12,174 nt of DNA from Oscillospiraceae bacterium (GCA_017480395.1 JAFVAS010000039.1:1-12174); one strand, 5' to 3'. Positions 1 to 6,657 are shown, counted from the first letter of the stretch. The notes: generated from the letters alone by a model not told the origin. A program made the numbers and translations.

Positions 1-13
1 AAAACGCACGAAG

Positions 14-48
14 ACCGCCCGAACCTCGGTGAGGTTCGGGCGGTTTTT
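14..48 (+). terminator. Intrinsic terminator of a convergent plus-strand gene
   Basis: A 14-bp perfect stem (14-27 pairs with 31-44) with a 3-base loop runs straight into TTTTTAT on the plus strand. The T-tract is on the plus-strand side only; read on the minus strand the hairpin is followed by CTTCGTGCG. It therefore most likely ends a plus-strand gene lying to the left of the window, facing the histidine kinase operon. It may also stop minus-strand read-through that passes the kinase terminator. Confidence 0.85.
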
Positions 49-63
49 ATGCAGGCACAGCAA

Positions 64-92
64 ATCCGGGCCGGTCTCAGACCGGCCCGGAT
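64..92 (-). terminator. Probable terminator of the two-component operon
   Basis: A near-perfect 29-base palindrome (arms 64-77 and 79-92, GC-rich) begins 12 bases after the histidine kinase stop codon. On the minus strand it is followed by TTTGCTGTG, a short, weak T-tract. Position and strand fit the end of the regulator/kinase transcript. The weak tail means termination may be incomplete or shared with the hairpin at 14-48. Confidence 0.65.
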
Positions 93-103
93 CACGTTTC
101 GGT

Positions 104-2191
104 TCAATCCGCCTTCTGGAGGAAAATTTCCGCCTTGAACAGGTCTCCATCCGCAGAGAGGGTAAGGGAGCCGCCCATCAGTTGGGCCAGGCTCAGGGCG
201 ATGGAGAGGCCCAGGCCGCTGCCCTCGGTGTTGCGGGAGCTGTCCCCCCGGGTGAAGCGCTCCATCAGCTCGTCCACCTGGACGTTCAGCTGCTCCCGGG
301 AGATGTTCTTCACGCTGATGACCGCCTGCCCCTGCTCCTGACTCAAAAAGATATAGACCCGGGTACCGGGAAGGGCGTATTTGCGCACATTGCTGAGCAG
401 GTTGTCCAGAATGCGCCACAGGTAGCGGCCATCCCCCCGGGCAAAGACCGGCTCCTCCGGCAGCTGGAGCACCGGAGTCAGCTGGGCCTGAGCAAAGCGC
501 TCCTCGTACTCGCCGGTCACCTGGAGCAGCAGCTCCGACAGGTCGAGCCGCGTCAGCTCCACCGGGAGGTTGCCGGTGCTGGCCTTGGACGCCTCCACCA
601 GATCCTCCGTCAGCTTCTTCAGCCGGGCGGCCTGACGCCGCAGCACGTCCACATACTCCTCCGCCTCGGGGGGCATCCCCTTCACCCGGGAGAGCAGGTC
701 GGCGTAGTTGATGATGCTGGTCAGCGGCGTCTTGAGGTCGTGGGAGACGTTGGTGATCAGCTCGGTCTTCAGGTGCTCCGACTTGGTGCGCTCCTCCACC
801 GCGATGCTCAGCCCCTCGCCGATGCGGCCGAGATCCTCCGCCTGACGCAGGAACTCCCCGCTGAGATGGCGGGTGTCCACCTGATAGGTCAGATCGACCT
901 CGGCGATGGCGTGGGTGGCGGTGTGCAGCCGCCGCAGGGAGAGGGCGAACCGCAGGGCGATGACGATCAGCGCCAGATTGAGCACGATCAGGGGGAGAAG
1001 GCTCAGGTTGATGCTGTACATGCCGCCAAACACCCAGATGATGCGCACGCAGATGGCCTCCAGGATCAGGACCGCTACGATCAGCAGCACGCTCTTTCGA
1101 ATCAGCGGGAGGTTGCGTACCAGATCCCGCACCTTCTGGAGCGGTTCCCGCAGGCCCCGCCCCAGGCGCAGCAGCACACAGTTGCGGAGGCTCCCCGGCA
1201 CCTTTGCCCGGGCGGTCATGCTCATCACCGCCGCCACAAACAGCAGCCCCACCACCGCCCCGAAGACCAGCAGCGTGACCACCTGGAAGGCCCAGCGGAT
1301 GCCATAATAGATCGCCAGCCGTCCATCCAGCAGATAGTAGCACAGCAGCCCCAGACCGGCACAGCCGATGAGATAGAGGTCCCAGGGGATGCGATCCACC
1401 CGGCGCAGATGGGCCTCGTCGTCCGTTCTGCGCAGCCCGGCGCCGATGCCGAGGAATACCAGCAGGAGCAGATAGGCCAGGCCGCACAGGGCTGTCATCG
1501 CCAGCAGGCCGCCCCGCATGGAGTAGTGCAGCCGACTGATGTGGTAGAGGTCGGTGTAGTTATCCACCACGCCGTCCAGATCCTTGCGCACATAGGCGCT
1601 GATGATGACGTGCCGGGGGTTATGCTCATTGTAGTCGGGCTCAGGAAGCGCCTGCGAGGCAGTCACGTCGCCATTATACGCCTCCCACTCCTCCGGGTCG
1701 GTGGTGACGGCGGACGCCGATTCGGAGGGTGCCTCCACCACGGGGTTCACCGCGGTGAAGGTGGCCGTGTCGTTCCAGTCGAAATAGGCATCCTCCGACT
1801 CCACCGGGTAGATATAGCGCTCCGCACCCATGTGAACCAGCGCCTCAGCGGTGTAATTGGACAGCAGCACCTCGCCGGTGTCGTAGTCCATGACGCGGAA
1901 GAAGAAATTGGTCTCATAGGGGGAAAAGAAGCTCGAATAGGCGCTCACAAAATCCGACGTCCAGGGGGCCTCAGACAGAACATAGGCGTAGTAGGTCTCC
2001 ACCTCGTTGATGTCGTTGTACATCTCCTGCGAGAACCGGCCGCGCAGATATTCCTCCTCGGACAGATAGTAGGCGCCGTCGCCCCCCAGCTCGTAGACCA
2101 GGAAGAACCCCAGCGTCCCCACCGCGGCGCAGAGGGCGGCCAGAAGGATCGCCAGCACCTTTATCGATGTGTTCCGGGCCAGCGCTCTCAT
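104..2191 (-). CDS. Multi-pass membrane sensor histidine kinase
   Basis: A 695-residue membrane sensor kinase, partner of the response regulator just upstream, whose stop it overlaps by ATGA. Visible layout: TM1 at about 12-32; an extracytoplasmic acidic domain at about 33-225; five more hydrophobic segments at about 226-250, 272-290, 296-323, 366-388 and 395-415; then a linker, the DHp domain with the phospho-acceptor His484 in VSHDLKTP, and an ATPase domain with N box DNLLSN (596-601) and G2 box GSGLGLS (657-663). The usual DxGxG of the G1 box is absent; VKNISREQLN stands there. This form is familiar in a clostridial kinase subfamily, so it does not imply loss of activity. The ligand cannot be told from sequence. 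The sensor is larger than the usual two-TM design. The class call is firm; the signal is unknown. Confidence 0.93.
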   Translation of the reverse strand: MRALARNTSIKVLAILLAALCAAVGTLGFFLVYELGGDGAYYLSEEEYLRGRFSQEMYNDINEVETYYAYVLSEAPWTSDFVSAYSSFFSPYETNFFFRVMDYDTGEVLLSNYTAEALVHMGAERYIYPVESEDAYFDWNDTATFTAVNPVVEAPSESASAVTTDPEEWEAYNGDVTASQALPEPDYNEHNPRHVIISAYVRKDLDGVVDNYTDLYHISRLHYSMRGGLLAMTALCGLAYLLLLVFLGIGAGLRRTDDEAHLRRVDRIPWDLYLIGCAGLGLLCYYLLDGRLAIYYGIRWAFQVVTLLVFGAVVGLLFVAAVMSMTARAKVPGSLRNCVLLRLGRGLREPLQKVRDLVRNLPLIRKSVLLIVAVLILEAICVRIIWVFGGMYSINLSLLPLIVLNLALIVIALRFALSLRRLHTATHAIAEVDLTYQVDTRHLSGEFLRQAEDLGRIGEGLSIAVEERTKSEHLKTELITNVSHDLKTPLTSIINYADLLSRVKGMPPEAEEYVDVLRRQAARLKKLTEDLVEASKASTGNLPVELTRLDLSELLLQVTGEYEERFAQAQLTPVLQLPEEPVFARGDGRYLWRILDNLLSNVRKYALPGTRVYIFLSQEQGQAVISVKNISREQLNVQVDELMERFTRGDSSRNTEGSGLGLSIALSLAQLMGGSLTLSADGDLFKAEIFLQKAD

Positions 2192-2883
2192 CCCTCGTCC
2201 CCCTCCATCTTATAGCCATGGCCCCAGAGCACCTTCAGGTGGCGGGGGTTGGCGGGATCGACCTCCAGCTTCTCCCGCAGGTGCCGGATATGCACCGCCA
2301 CCGTGGCGCTGGCCCCGTAGGGCTCGTCCCGCCACACCGCCTGGTAGATATCCTTGGAGGAAAAGACCTTTCCCGGGGACTCCATCAACAGCTTGAGAAT
2401 GTTGTACTCCAGCGGCGTCAGATTGACCGGGTCACCGTCCAGGGTGACGCTGCGGCTGCTGGTGTCCAGCATGATTCCCCCGACCCGCAGGGTCGCCTCC
2501 TCCCGGGGCGCACCGCCCAGCTCCAGATAGCGGCGCATCTGGCTGCGCACCCGGGCGCACAGCTCCGCCGGGAAAAAGGGCTTGGTGATATAGTCGTCGG
2601 CCCCCTCGTTCAGGCCGGCGATCTTGTCCTCGTCCTCCCCCTTGGCGGTGAGGAAGATCACCGGGACATTGCTGCTCTTTCGGATCTCCCGGACGGCGGC
2701 AAGGCCGTCCATCTCGGGCATCATGATGTCCATCAGCACCAGATCGACCCGTTCCTCGGCCATCAGCTCCAGGGCCTGCCGGCCGGAATGGGCCTCCAGC
2801 ACCTGGTAGCCCTCCGTTTGCAGGTAGATGCGGATGGCCGCCGCAATATCCTTTTCGTCGTCGCAGACCAGAATGGTGTACAT
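2188..2883 (-). CDS. OmpR/PhoB-family response regulator
   Basis: A 231-residue transcriptional regulator phosphorylated by the adjacent kinase. The receiver domain (about 2-115) has the acidic pair D8-D9, phospho-acceptor D52 in LVLMDIMMPEMDG, T79 and K101 in ITKPF. A winged-helix DNA-binding domain fills about 131-228, with NLTPLEYNILKLL and the recognition-helix region VAVHIRHLREKLE. The start at 2883 is chosen because GGAGG sits about 8 bases upstream; an in-frame ATG at 2907 would add eight residues but lacks that site and breaks family alignment. The stop overlaps the kinase start (ATGA), so the pair is translationally coupled. The receiver resembles VanR-like clostridial regulators, but the target genes are unknown. 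Confidence 0.95.
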   Translation of the reverse strand: MYTILVCDDEKDIAAAIRIYLQTEGYQVLEAHSGRQALELMAEERVDLVLMDIMMPEMDGLAAVREIRKSSNVPVIFLTAKGEDEDKIAGLNEGADDYITKPFFPAELCARVRSQMRRYLELGGAPREEATLRVGGIMLDTSSRSVTLDGDPVNLTPLEYNILKLLMESPGKVFSSKDIYQAVWRDEPYGASATVAVHIRHLREKLEVDPANPRHLKVLWGHGYKMEGDEG

Positions 2884-2917
2884 AGGGTATCCTCCCCACA
2901 TTTGCATTTCTTTTACT

Positions 2918-2946
2918 ATCCTACCACAGGAAAAGCACGGAAAAAA
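2918..2946 (-). promoter_or_regulatory. Weak candidate promoter for the regulator/kinase operon
   Basis: On the minus strand TTTTTT (2946-2941) and TAGGAT (2923-2918) are 17 bases apart, and the -10-like box is about 35 bases before the regulator ATG. A terminator separates this operon from rplQ, so some promoter is expected in 2884-2971. The match to the sigma-A consensus is poor, and other placements in this AT-rich stretch are possible. Confidence 0.3.
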
Positions 2947-2971
2947 GAGCCCATCGCATTAAAAGTAATTT

Positions 2972-3017
2972 AAGAAACAAAAACAGAAGCGCACGCTATG
3001 TGACAGCGTGCGCTTCT
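2972..3017 (-). terminator. Intrinsic terminator of the ribosomal protein operon
   Basis: A 13-bp perfect stem (2985-2997 with 3005-3017) and 7-base loop are followed on the minus strand by GTTTTTGTTTCTT. It begins 24 bases beyond the rplQ stop codon. The T-tract strand and position mark it as the end of the supercluster transcript. Confidence 0.92.
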
Positions 3018-3041
3018 TACGCTTATTGCACTCGACTGGGA

Positions 3042-3383
3042 TCAGACCAGCTGGATGATCGCCATCTCAGCGGCGTCACCGCGGCGGGGCCCGATGCGGA
3101 CGATGCGGGTATAGCCGCCGTTGCGGTCGGCATACTTGGGGCCGATCTGGTCAAACAGCTTCTTGGCCACATCCTCCTGGGTCAGGAACGCCAGCGCCTG
3201 CCGATAGGCGGCCAGGTCATTCTTCTTCGCCAGGGTGACCATCTTGTCGGCCAGGGGCTGAACCTCCTTGGCGCGGGTGACAGTGGTCTGGATCTGGCCA
3301 TAGTTGAGCAGATCGGTGACCAGGCCGCGCAGCATCGCCATACGCTGGTCGGTGGGCTTACCGAGCTTCCGGTTGCTAGGCAT
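3042..3383 (-). CDS. rplQ: 50S ribosomal protein L17
   Basis: Ribosomal protein L17 of the large subunit, which sits near the exit tunnel. The 113-residue product starts MPSNRKLGKPTDQR and ends with the conserved GGYTRIVRIGPRRGDAAEMAIIQL block, which is the normal bacterial length and layout. A GTG three codons upstream (3392) is in frame, but it lies inside the AAGGAG ribosome binding site. The ATG at 3383, 8 bases after that site, is the proper start. It is the last gene of the supercluster and is followed by a strong terminator. A small hairpin (3408-3421, GCCCC/GGGGC, 4-base loop) sits in the 66-base gap after rpoA. Confidence 0.97.
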   Translation of the reverse strand: MPSNRKLGKPTDQRMAMLRGLVTDLLNYGQIQTTVTRAKEVQPLADKMVTLAKKNDLAAYRQALAFLTQEDVAKKLFDQIGPKYADRNGGYTRIVRIGPRRGDAAEMAIIQLV

Positions 3384-3449
3384 TGTATTCACTCCTTCGT
3401 ATATCCCGCCCCAAACGGGGCCGAATGTTATTTAGACGTTTCGCTTGGA

Positions 3450-4400
3450 TCAGTTGCCGTCCTCGCTGGCCAGGGACAGGCCCATCATGGCCAGCTTGTT
3501 GATGACCTCTTCCAGGGACTTGCGGCCCAGGTTGCGGACCTTCATCATCTCTTCCTCGGTCTTGGAGATCAGGTCGGCCACGGTGTTGATGTTGGCGCGC
3601 TTGAGGCAGTTGAAGCTCCGGACGCTCAGGTCCAGCTCCTCAATGGTCAGCTCCAGCACCTTATCCTGGGTGGTCTCGTCCTTCTCCACAACCGTGGAGC
3701 TCTTGCCCATGGCCTCGGAGAGGTCGGTGAACAGGGCGAAGTGGTCGCACAGGATCTTGGCACCGAGGGAGACCGCGTCCCGGGCGGAGATGGTTCCGTC
3801 GGTCCAGATCTCAAGGGTCAGCTTGTCAAAATCGGTCATGTTGCCCACGCGGGTGTTCTCCACGGAGTAATTGACCTTATGCACCGGGGTGTAGATGGAG
3901 TCCACAGGAATCACACCGATGACGCTCTGGGCGGGCTTGTTCCGGTCGGCGGAGACATAGCCGCGGCCATGGTTCAGGGTCAGCTCCATGTTCAGGGAGG
4001 CGTCCTCCCCCCGGGTTGCGATGTGCAGCTCGGGGTTGAGCACCTCCACCTCGCCGTCCGCCTTGATGTCGGCGGCGGTGACCTCGCAGGGGCCGCTGCA
4101 CTCGATATAGACGGTCTTGGGGCCGCTGGAATGGAGCTTGGTGATGATCTTCTTGACGTTGAGCACGATGTCGGTGACATCTTCCTTCACGCCGGGGATG
4201 GTGGTGAACTCATGCTGCACGCCGGAGATCTTGATGTTGGTCACTGCGGTACCGGGGAGAGAGGAGAGGAGAATGCGGCGCAGGGCGTTGCCTAGGGTGG
4301 TGCCATAACCGCGCTCCAGGGGCTCCACGACGTACTTGCCATAGGAAACGTCGCCGGGGTTTTCGATACATTTGATGCGGGGTTTTTCGATTTCTACCAT
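3450..4400 (-). CDS. rpoA: DNA-directed RNA polymerase subunit alpha
   Basis: The alpha subunit, which dimerises to nucleate assembly of RNA polymerase and contacts UP elements and activators. The 316-residue product has the N-terminal assembly domain at about 1-235, including PLERGYGTTLGNALRRILLSSLPG (27-50), an acidic linker at about 236-250, and the C-terminal helix-hairpin-helix domain at about 250-312 with the DNA-contact region RSFNCLKRANI (261-271) and NLGRKS (290-295). Length is normal. The ATG at 4400 has GGAGGG eight bases before it. It follows rpsD by 79 bases, a gap that holds a stable hairpin, and precedes rplQ, the standard bacterial order. Confidence 0.98.
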   Translation of the reverse strand: MVEIEKPRIKCIENPGDVSYGKYVVEPLERGYGTTLGNALRRILLSSLPGTAVTNIKISGVQHEFTTIPGVKEDVTDIVLNVKKIITKLHSSGPKTVYIECSGPCEVTAADIKADGEVEVLNPELHIATRGEDASLNMELTLNHGRGYVSADRNKPAQSVIGVIPVDSIYTPVHKVNYSVENTRVGNMTDFDKLTLEIWTDGTISARDAVSLGAKILCDHFALFTDLSEAMGKSSTVVEKDETTQDKVLELTIEELDLSVRSFNCLKRANINTVADLISKTEEEMMKVRNLGRKSLEEVINKLAMMGLSLASEDGN

Positions 4401-4419
4401 GTTTACCCTCCTCGTGATT

Positions 4420-4441
4420 GGGATGCGGCAAGCCGCACCCC
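4420..4441 (-). other. Stable 10-bp hairpin just upstream of the rpoA ribosome binding site
   Basis: Read as minus-strand RNA, GGGGUGCGGC pairs with GCCGCAUCCC around UU, in effect a CUUG tetraloop. The pair at 4438/4423 is G-U in minus-strand RNA but an A-C mismatch on the plus strand, which fits selection on the transcript. There is no T-tract, so this is not a terminator. It may mark RNA processing or tune rpoA translation; that is inference. Confidence 0.5.
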
Positions 4442-4479
4442 TTGGTGTCAGCTCATCAATATACTTTGAGGGTCACTTA

Positions 4480-5082
4480 TTACTTGGAGTACAACTCGAC
4501 GATGAGGTGCTCCTCCACAGGGAAGTCGATATCCTCGCGCACAGGAAGCCGGGTGATGTTGGCCTTCAGCTCGTTCTTGTCCCGCTCGATCCAGGTGGGG
4601 GTGGTGACGCTGATGGCGTCCTCGCCCAGGAACCGCTTGAAGATGACGGAGGAACGGCTGGAGTCCCGAACGGCGATCACGTCGCCGGCCTTCACCTGGT
4701 AAGAGGGGATGTTGACCTTCTTGCCATTGACGGTGAAGTGGCCGTGGTTGACCAGCTGGCGGGCCTCATGACGGGTCAGAGCGAAGCCGGCGCGGAACAC
4801 AACATTGTCCAGGCGGCGCTCGCAGAGAACCAGCAGATTTTCGCCGGTCTTGCCGGGCATACGGTCGGCCTTTTCATAGTAGATGCGGAACTGCTTCTCC
4901 AGCATGCCATAGACGAACTTGACCTTCTGCTTCTCATTCAGCTGAGTGGCATACTCGGACTTCTTCTTGCGCTGCTGGTTGGAAGAGTTGCGCTCGGTGG
5001 TCTTCTTGGAATAGCCAAGAACAGCGGGAGACAGGCCCAGGGCCTTGCACCGCTTGGCGATCGGCTGCGTATTTTTTGCCAT
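4480..5082 (-). CDS. rpsD: 30S ribosomal protein S4
   Basis: S4 nucleates assembly of the 5' domain of 16S rRNA and contributes to decoding accuracy. The 200-residue product has the N-terminal domain at about 1-90 and the S4 RNA-binding fold at about 92-155 (CERRLDNVVFRAGFALTRHEARQLVNHGHFTVNGK in part). Only one cysteine (C12) remains in the N-terminal region, so this is the zinc-free paralogue form. GGAGG precedes the ATG by 8 bases. In Bacillus rpsD stands alone and is autoregulated; here it sits between rpsK and rpoA, the usual clostridial layout. Confidence 0.97.
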   Translation of the reverse strand: MAKNTQPIAKRCKALGLSPAVLGYSKKTTERNSSNQQRKKKSEYATQLNEKQKVKFVYGMLEKQFRIYYEKADRMPGKTGENLLVLCERRLDNVVFRAGFALTRHEARQLVNHGHFTVNGKKVNIPSYQVKAGDVIAVRDSSRSSVIFKRFLGEDAISVTTPTWIERDKNELKANITRLPVREDIDFPVEEHLIVELYSK

Positions 5083-5103
5083 GTTTCTTTTCCTCCTTTT
5101 CGA

Positions 5104-5502
5104 TTAAACGCGTCTTCTTTTCGGAGGACGGCAGCCGTTGTGGGGGATGGGAGTGACATCCTTGATGAGGGTGACTTCCAGACCCACGGCCTGCAGGGCG
5201 CGGATGGCGGCCTCACGGCCGGCGCCGGGGCCCTTGACAAAGACCTCCACGCTCTTCAGTCCATACTCCATCGCGGCCTTGGCAGCGGTCTCGGCGGCCA
5301 TCTGGGCGGCGTAGGGGGTGGACTTACGGGAGCCACGGAAGCCAAGCTCACCGGAGGAGGCCCAGGACAGGGCGTTGCCCTGCGGGTCGGTCACGGTGAC
5401 CATGGTGTTGTTGAAGGAAGAGCGGATATGCACGGCGCCCTTCTCGACAGTTCTGCGGTCGCGACGCTTTTTGGTGGCGACTCTCTTCTTAGCGTTTGCC
5501 AT
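5104..5502 (-). CDS. rpsK: 30S ribosomal protein S11
   Basis: S11 lies on the platform of the small subunit near the E site and the mRNA exit. The 132-residue product has the basic N-terminus, the HIRSSFNNTMVTVTDPQGN core (25-43), GFRGSRKSTPYAAQ (54-67) and the arginine-rich end with IPHNGCRPPKRRRV. Its ribosome binding site (GGAGG) overlaps the end of rpsM: the rpsM stop TAA is joined directly to GGAGGG. Translation of rpsK may therefore depend partly on ribosomes arriving from rpsM, which matters because rpsM carries a premature stop. Confidence 0.97.
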   Translation of the reverse strand: MANAKKRVATKKRRDRRTVEKGAVHIRSSFNNTMVTVTDPQGNALSWASSGELGFRGSRKSTPYAAQMAAETAAKAAMEYGLKSVEVFVKGPGAGREAAIRALQAVGLEVTLIKDVTPIPHNGCRPPKRRRV

Positions 5503-5515
5503 TGCTTATCCCTCC

Positions 5516-5884
5516 TTACTTCTTCTTATTTGCGATGGTCTTCTTCGGGCCCTTGCGGGTGCGGGCGTTGGTCTTGGAGCGCTGGCCGCGGACGGGCAGG
5601 CTCTTACGATGGCGCATGCCGCGATAGGAACCGATCTCGATGAGGCGCTTGATGTCCATAGCGACGTTTCGACGCAGGTCACCCTCGACGATATAGCTCC
5701 GGTCGATCTCGTCGCGGAGCAGCTGCTCCTGCTCCTCGGTCAGATCCCGAACGCGGGTGTCGGGGTTGACGCCGGTGGCTTAGAGGATCTTCTTCGCGCT
5801 GGTGCGGCCGATACCATAAATATAGGTCAGGCCGATCTCGATGCGCTTATCCTTGGGCAGGTCAATACCAGCAATTCGTGCCAT
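5516..5884 (-). pseudogene. rpsM: 30S ribosomal protein S13 with an in-frame TAA at codon 35
   Basis: S13 sits in the head of the small subunit and contacts 50S bridges and the P-site tRNA. Read through, the frame encodes 122 codons of textbook S13: MARIAGIDLP start, helix-two-turn-helix motif YGIGRTSAKKIL (23-34), VNPDTRVRDL, SYRGMRHRKSLPVRGQ and the lysine/arginine tail ending IANKKK. At 5780-5782 codon 35 is TAA, between KKIL and ATGVNPDTR, where relatives have an ordinary residue such as Glu, Lys or Ala. No frameshift is present, and the rest is well preserved. The AGGAGG site and ATG at 5884 are intact. No in-frame ATG or GTG start with its own binding site follows the stop closely. Either a sequencing/assembly error or a recent nonsense mutation; twelve other genes here end in TAA, so reassignment of TAA is unlikely. 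Confidence 0.9.
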
Positions 5885-5900
5885 TTATCAATACACCTCC

Positions 5901-6014
5901 TTAACCTTGTCTCTGTTTATGCTTGGGATTCTCGCAAATCACCATAACTCTGCCTTTGCGCTTGATGACCTTGCACTTCTCGCACATAGGCTTGACGGAC
6001 GGTCTTACTTTCAT
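5901..6014 (-). CDS. rpmJ: 50S ribosomal protein L36 (zinc-binding form)
   Basis: L36 is the smallest large-subunit protein and binds 23S rRNA. The 37-residue product MKVRPSVKPMCEKCKVIKRK... has the zinc ligands C11, C14, C27 and H32, so it is the C+ form. The ATG at 6014 follows GGAGG by about 7 bases. The frame stays open for 40 codons upstream, but that extension is spacer, not protein. The rpmJ stop is fused with the ribosome binding site of rpsM (TAAGGAGG), 16 bases before the rpsM ATG. Confidence 0.96.
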   Translation of the reverse strand: MKVRPSVKPMCEKCKVIKRKGRVMVICENPKHKQRQG

Positions 6015-6149
6015 CGTTTTACCTCCTGTTTTGCTGCGCGGCGCCGTTCCCTTGTCCAGAGGGCGTTTGCCACGCTTCCCGGCGGCGCTGTTTGTCCTGC
6101 GTCGTCCGGGGTGCGGCTGCCGCCGCGTTCTCACGCGGTACGGGCGGCC
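6015..6149 (-). other. Structured 135-base spacer between infA and rpmJ
   Basis: This is the second longest internal gap in the ribosomal cluster. As minus-strand RNA it starts just after the infA stop and holds CCGCGU-GAGA-ACGCGG (6138-6123), a 6-bp stem with a GNRA tetraloop. Weaker possible stems follow, such as GCGU/ACGC at 6075-6063 and CCCU/AGGG further down, before the rpmJ binding site. No gene and no terminator T-tract are seen. It lies where the spc and alpha operons meet in other bacteria and could be a leader or processing site; that is inference. Confidence 0.4.
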
Positions 6150-6368
6150 TTATTTGCTTCTCCAGGTGATCCGGCCGCGGGTCAGATCATAAGGGGACAT
6201 CTGGACCGTCACCTTATCGCCCTGGAGGATCCGGATATAATTCATGCGAAGCTTGCCGGAGATACCGGCCTGGATCACATGACCATTCCCGATATCCACT
6301 TTGAAAGTGGTGTTGGGCAGGGTCTCGACAACGACACCCTCGAGCTCGATCATATCACTCTTAGACAA
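6150..6368 (-). CDS. infA: Translation initiation factor IF-1
   Basis: IF-1 binds the ribosomal A site during initiation and works with IF-2 and IF-3. The 72-residue product is one OB-fold with VEGVVVETLPN-like start and the conserved GKLRMNYIRILQGDKVTV (33-50) and SPYDLTRGRITWR stretch. The start is TTG at 6368: it gives exactly the family length (MSKSDMIE...) and is preceded by GGAGGG at a suitable distance; an ATG five codons later would cut into the fold. The start region overlaps the last 8 bases of the KOW gene (TTGTCTAA), which suggests coupled translation. AGISGK replaces the common AHISGK. Confidence 0.96.
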   Translation of the reverse strand: MSKSDMIELEGVVVETLPNTTFKVDIGNGHVIQAGISGKLRMNYIRILQGDKVTVQMSPYDLTRGRITWRSK

Positions 6369-6657
6369 ACTGGTTTCCCTCCATAATGGTCTGTTCTGAG
6401 TCGCGGAAGGCTGCGAGCGCCGCCCGGAGAGCCCGGTCGGAGACGCTCTCGCCTCTTTGCAATCCGAGGATTGCCGGATGTGCGCTGGTCCCTACCCCCG
6501 CGAGATGTGTCTCCCGCTTGCGCTTGGGGGCAGCCAGCTTTCTCCCCTTTCCGTCGGCGACGGTGGCAAACCCGTCCCGTGCGTCCAACACGCAGAAAAG
6601 TCTGCCGGCGTCGCGTCCTTTCAGGGAGAGAACGATTTCGCCTTTGGTGAACGCCAT
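6361..6657 (-). CDS. KOW domain-containing RNA-binding protein (L14e/L27e-like)
   Basis: A 98-residue basic protein with an N-terminal KOW motif (GEIVLSLKGRDAGRLFCVL, about 6-24), a lysine/arginine patch KRKRETHL (46-53) and a less conserved alpha-helical C-terminus. Small proteins of this kind (COG2163, resembling eukaryal/archaeal L14e) stand between map and infA in many Firmicutes; ybzG of Bacillus is the likely counterpart. They are thought to bind RNA, possibly the ribosome, but their role is not settled. The ATG at 6657 is two bases after the map stop, and the stop overlaps the infA start. The frame is open for 51 more codons upstream, inside map, and those are not part of the gene. Confidence 0.85.
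   Translation of the reverse strand: MAFTKGEIVLSLKGRDAGRLFCVLDARDGFATVADGKGRKLAAPKRKRETHLAGVGTSAHPAILGLQRGESVSDRALRAALAAFRDSEQTIMEGNQFV

Noticed and set aside
14..48. This hairpin as the main terminator of the kinase operon
   Set aside because: The T-tract follows the hairpin only on the plus strand; the palindrome at 64-92 is closer to the kinase stop and has T residues on the minus-strand side.
29..2215. 728-codon open frame on the plus strand
   Set aside because: It lies antisense to the histidine kinase, whose domains and motifs are clear. The product is a low-complexity His/Gln/Gly-rich string typical of antisense frames in GC-rich genes, and it begins inside a terminator hairpin.
2526..2535. 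Loss of kinase activity because the G1 box DxGxG is missing
   Set aside because: The H, N and G2 boxes are intact, and the NISREQLN-type replacement recurs in a clostridial kinase subfamily, so inactivation is not supported.
5516..5884. Genetic code change with TAA as a sense codon
   Set aside because: TAA ends at least twelve other genes in this window at the expected family lengths, so it is a normal stop here.
6015..6134. N-terminal extension of L36 to 77 residues
   Set aside because: The extension has no similarity to L36, and a good GGAGG site sits just before the internal ATG that gives the standard 37-residue protein.
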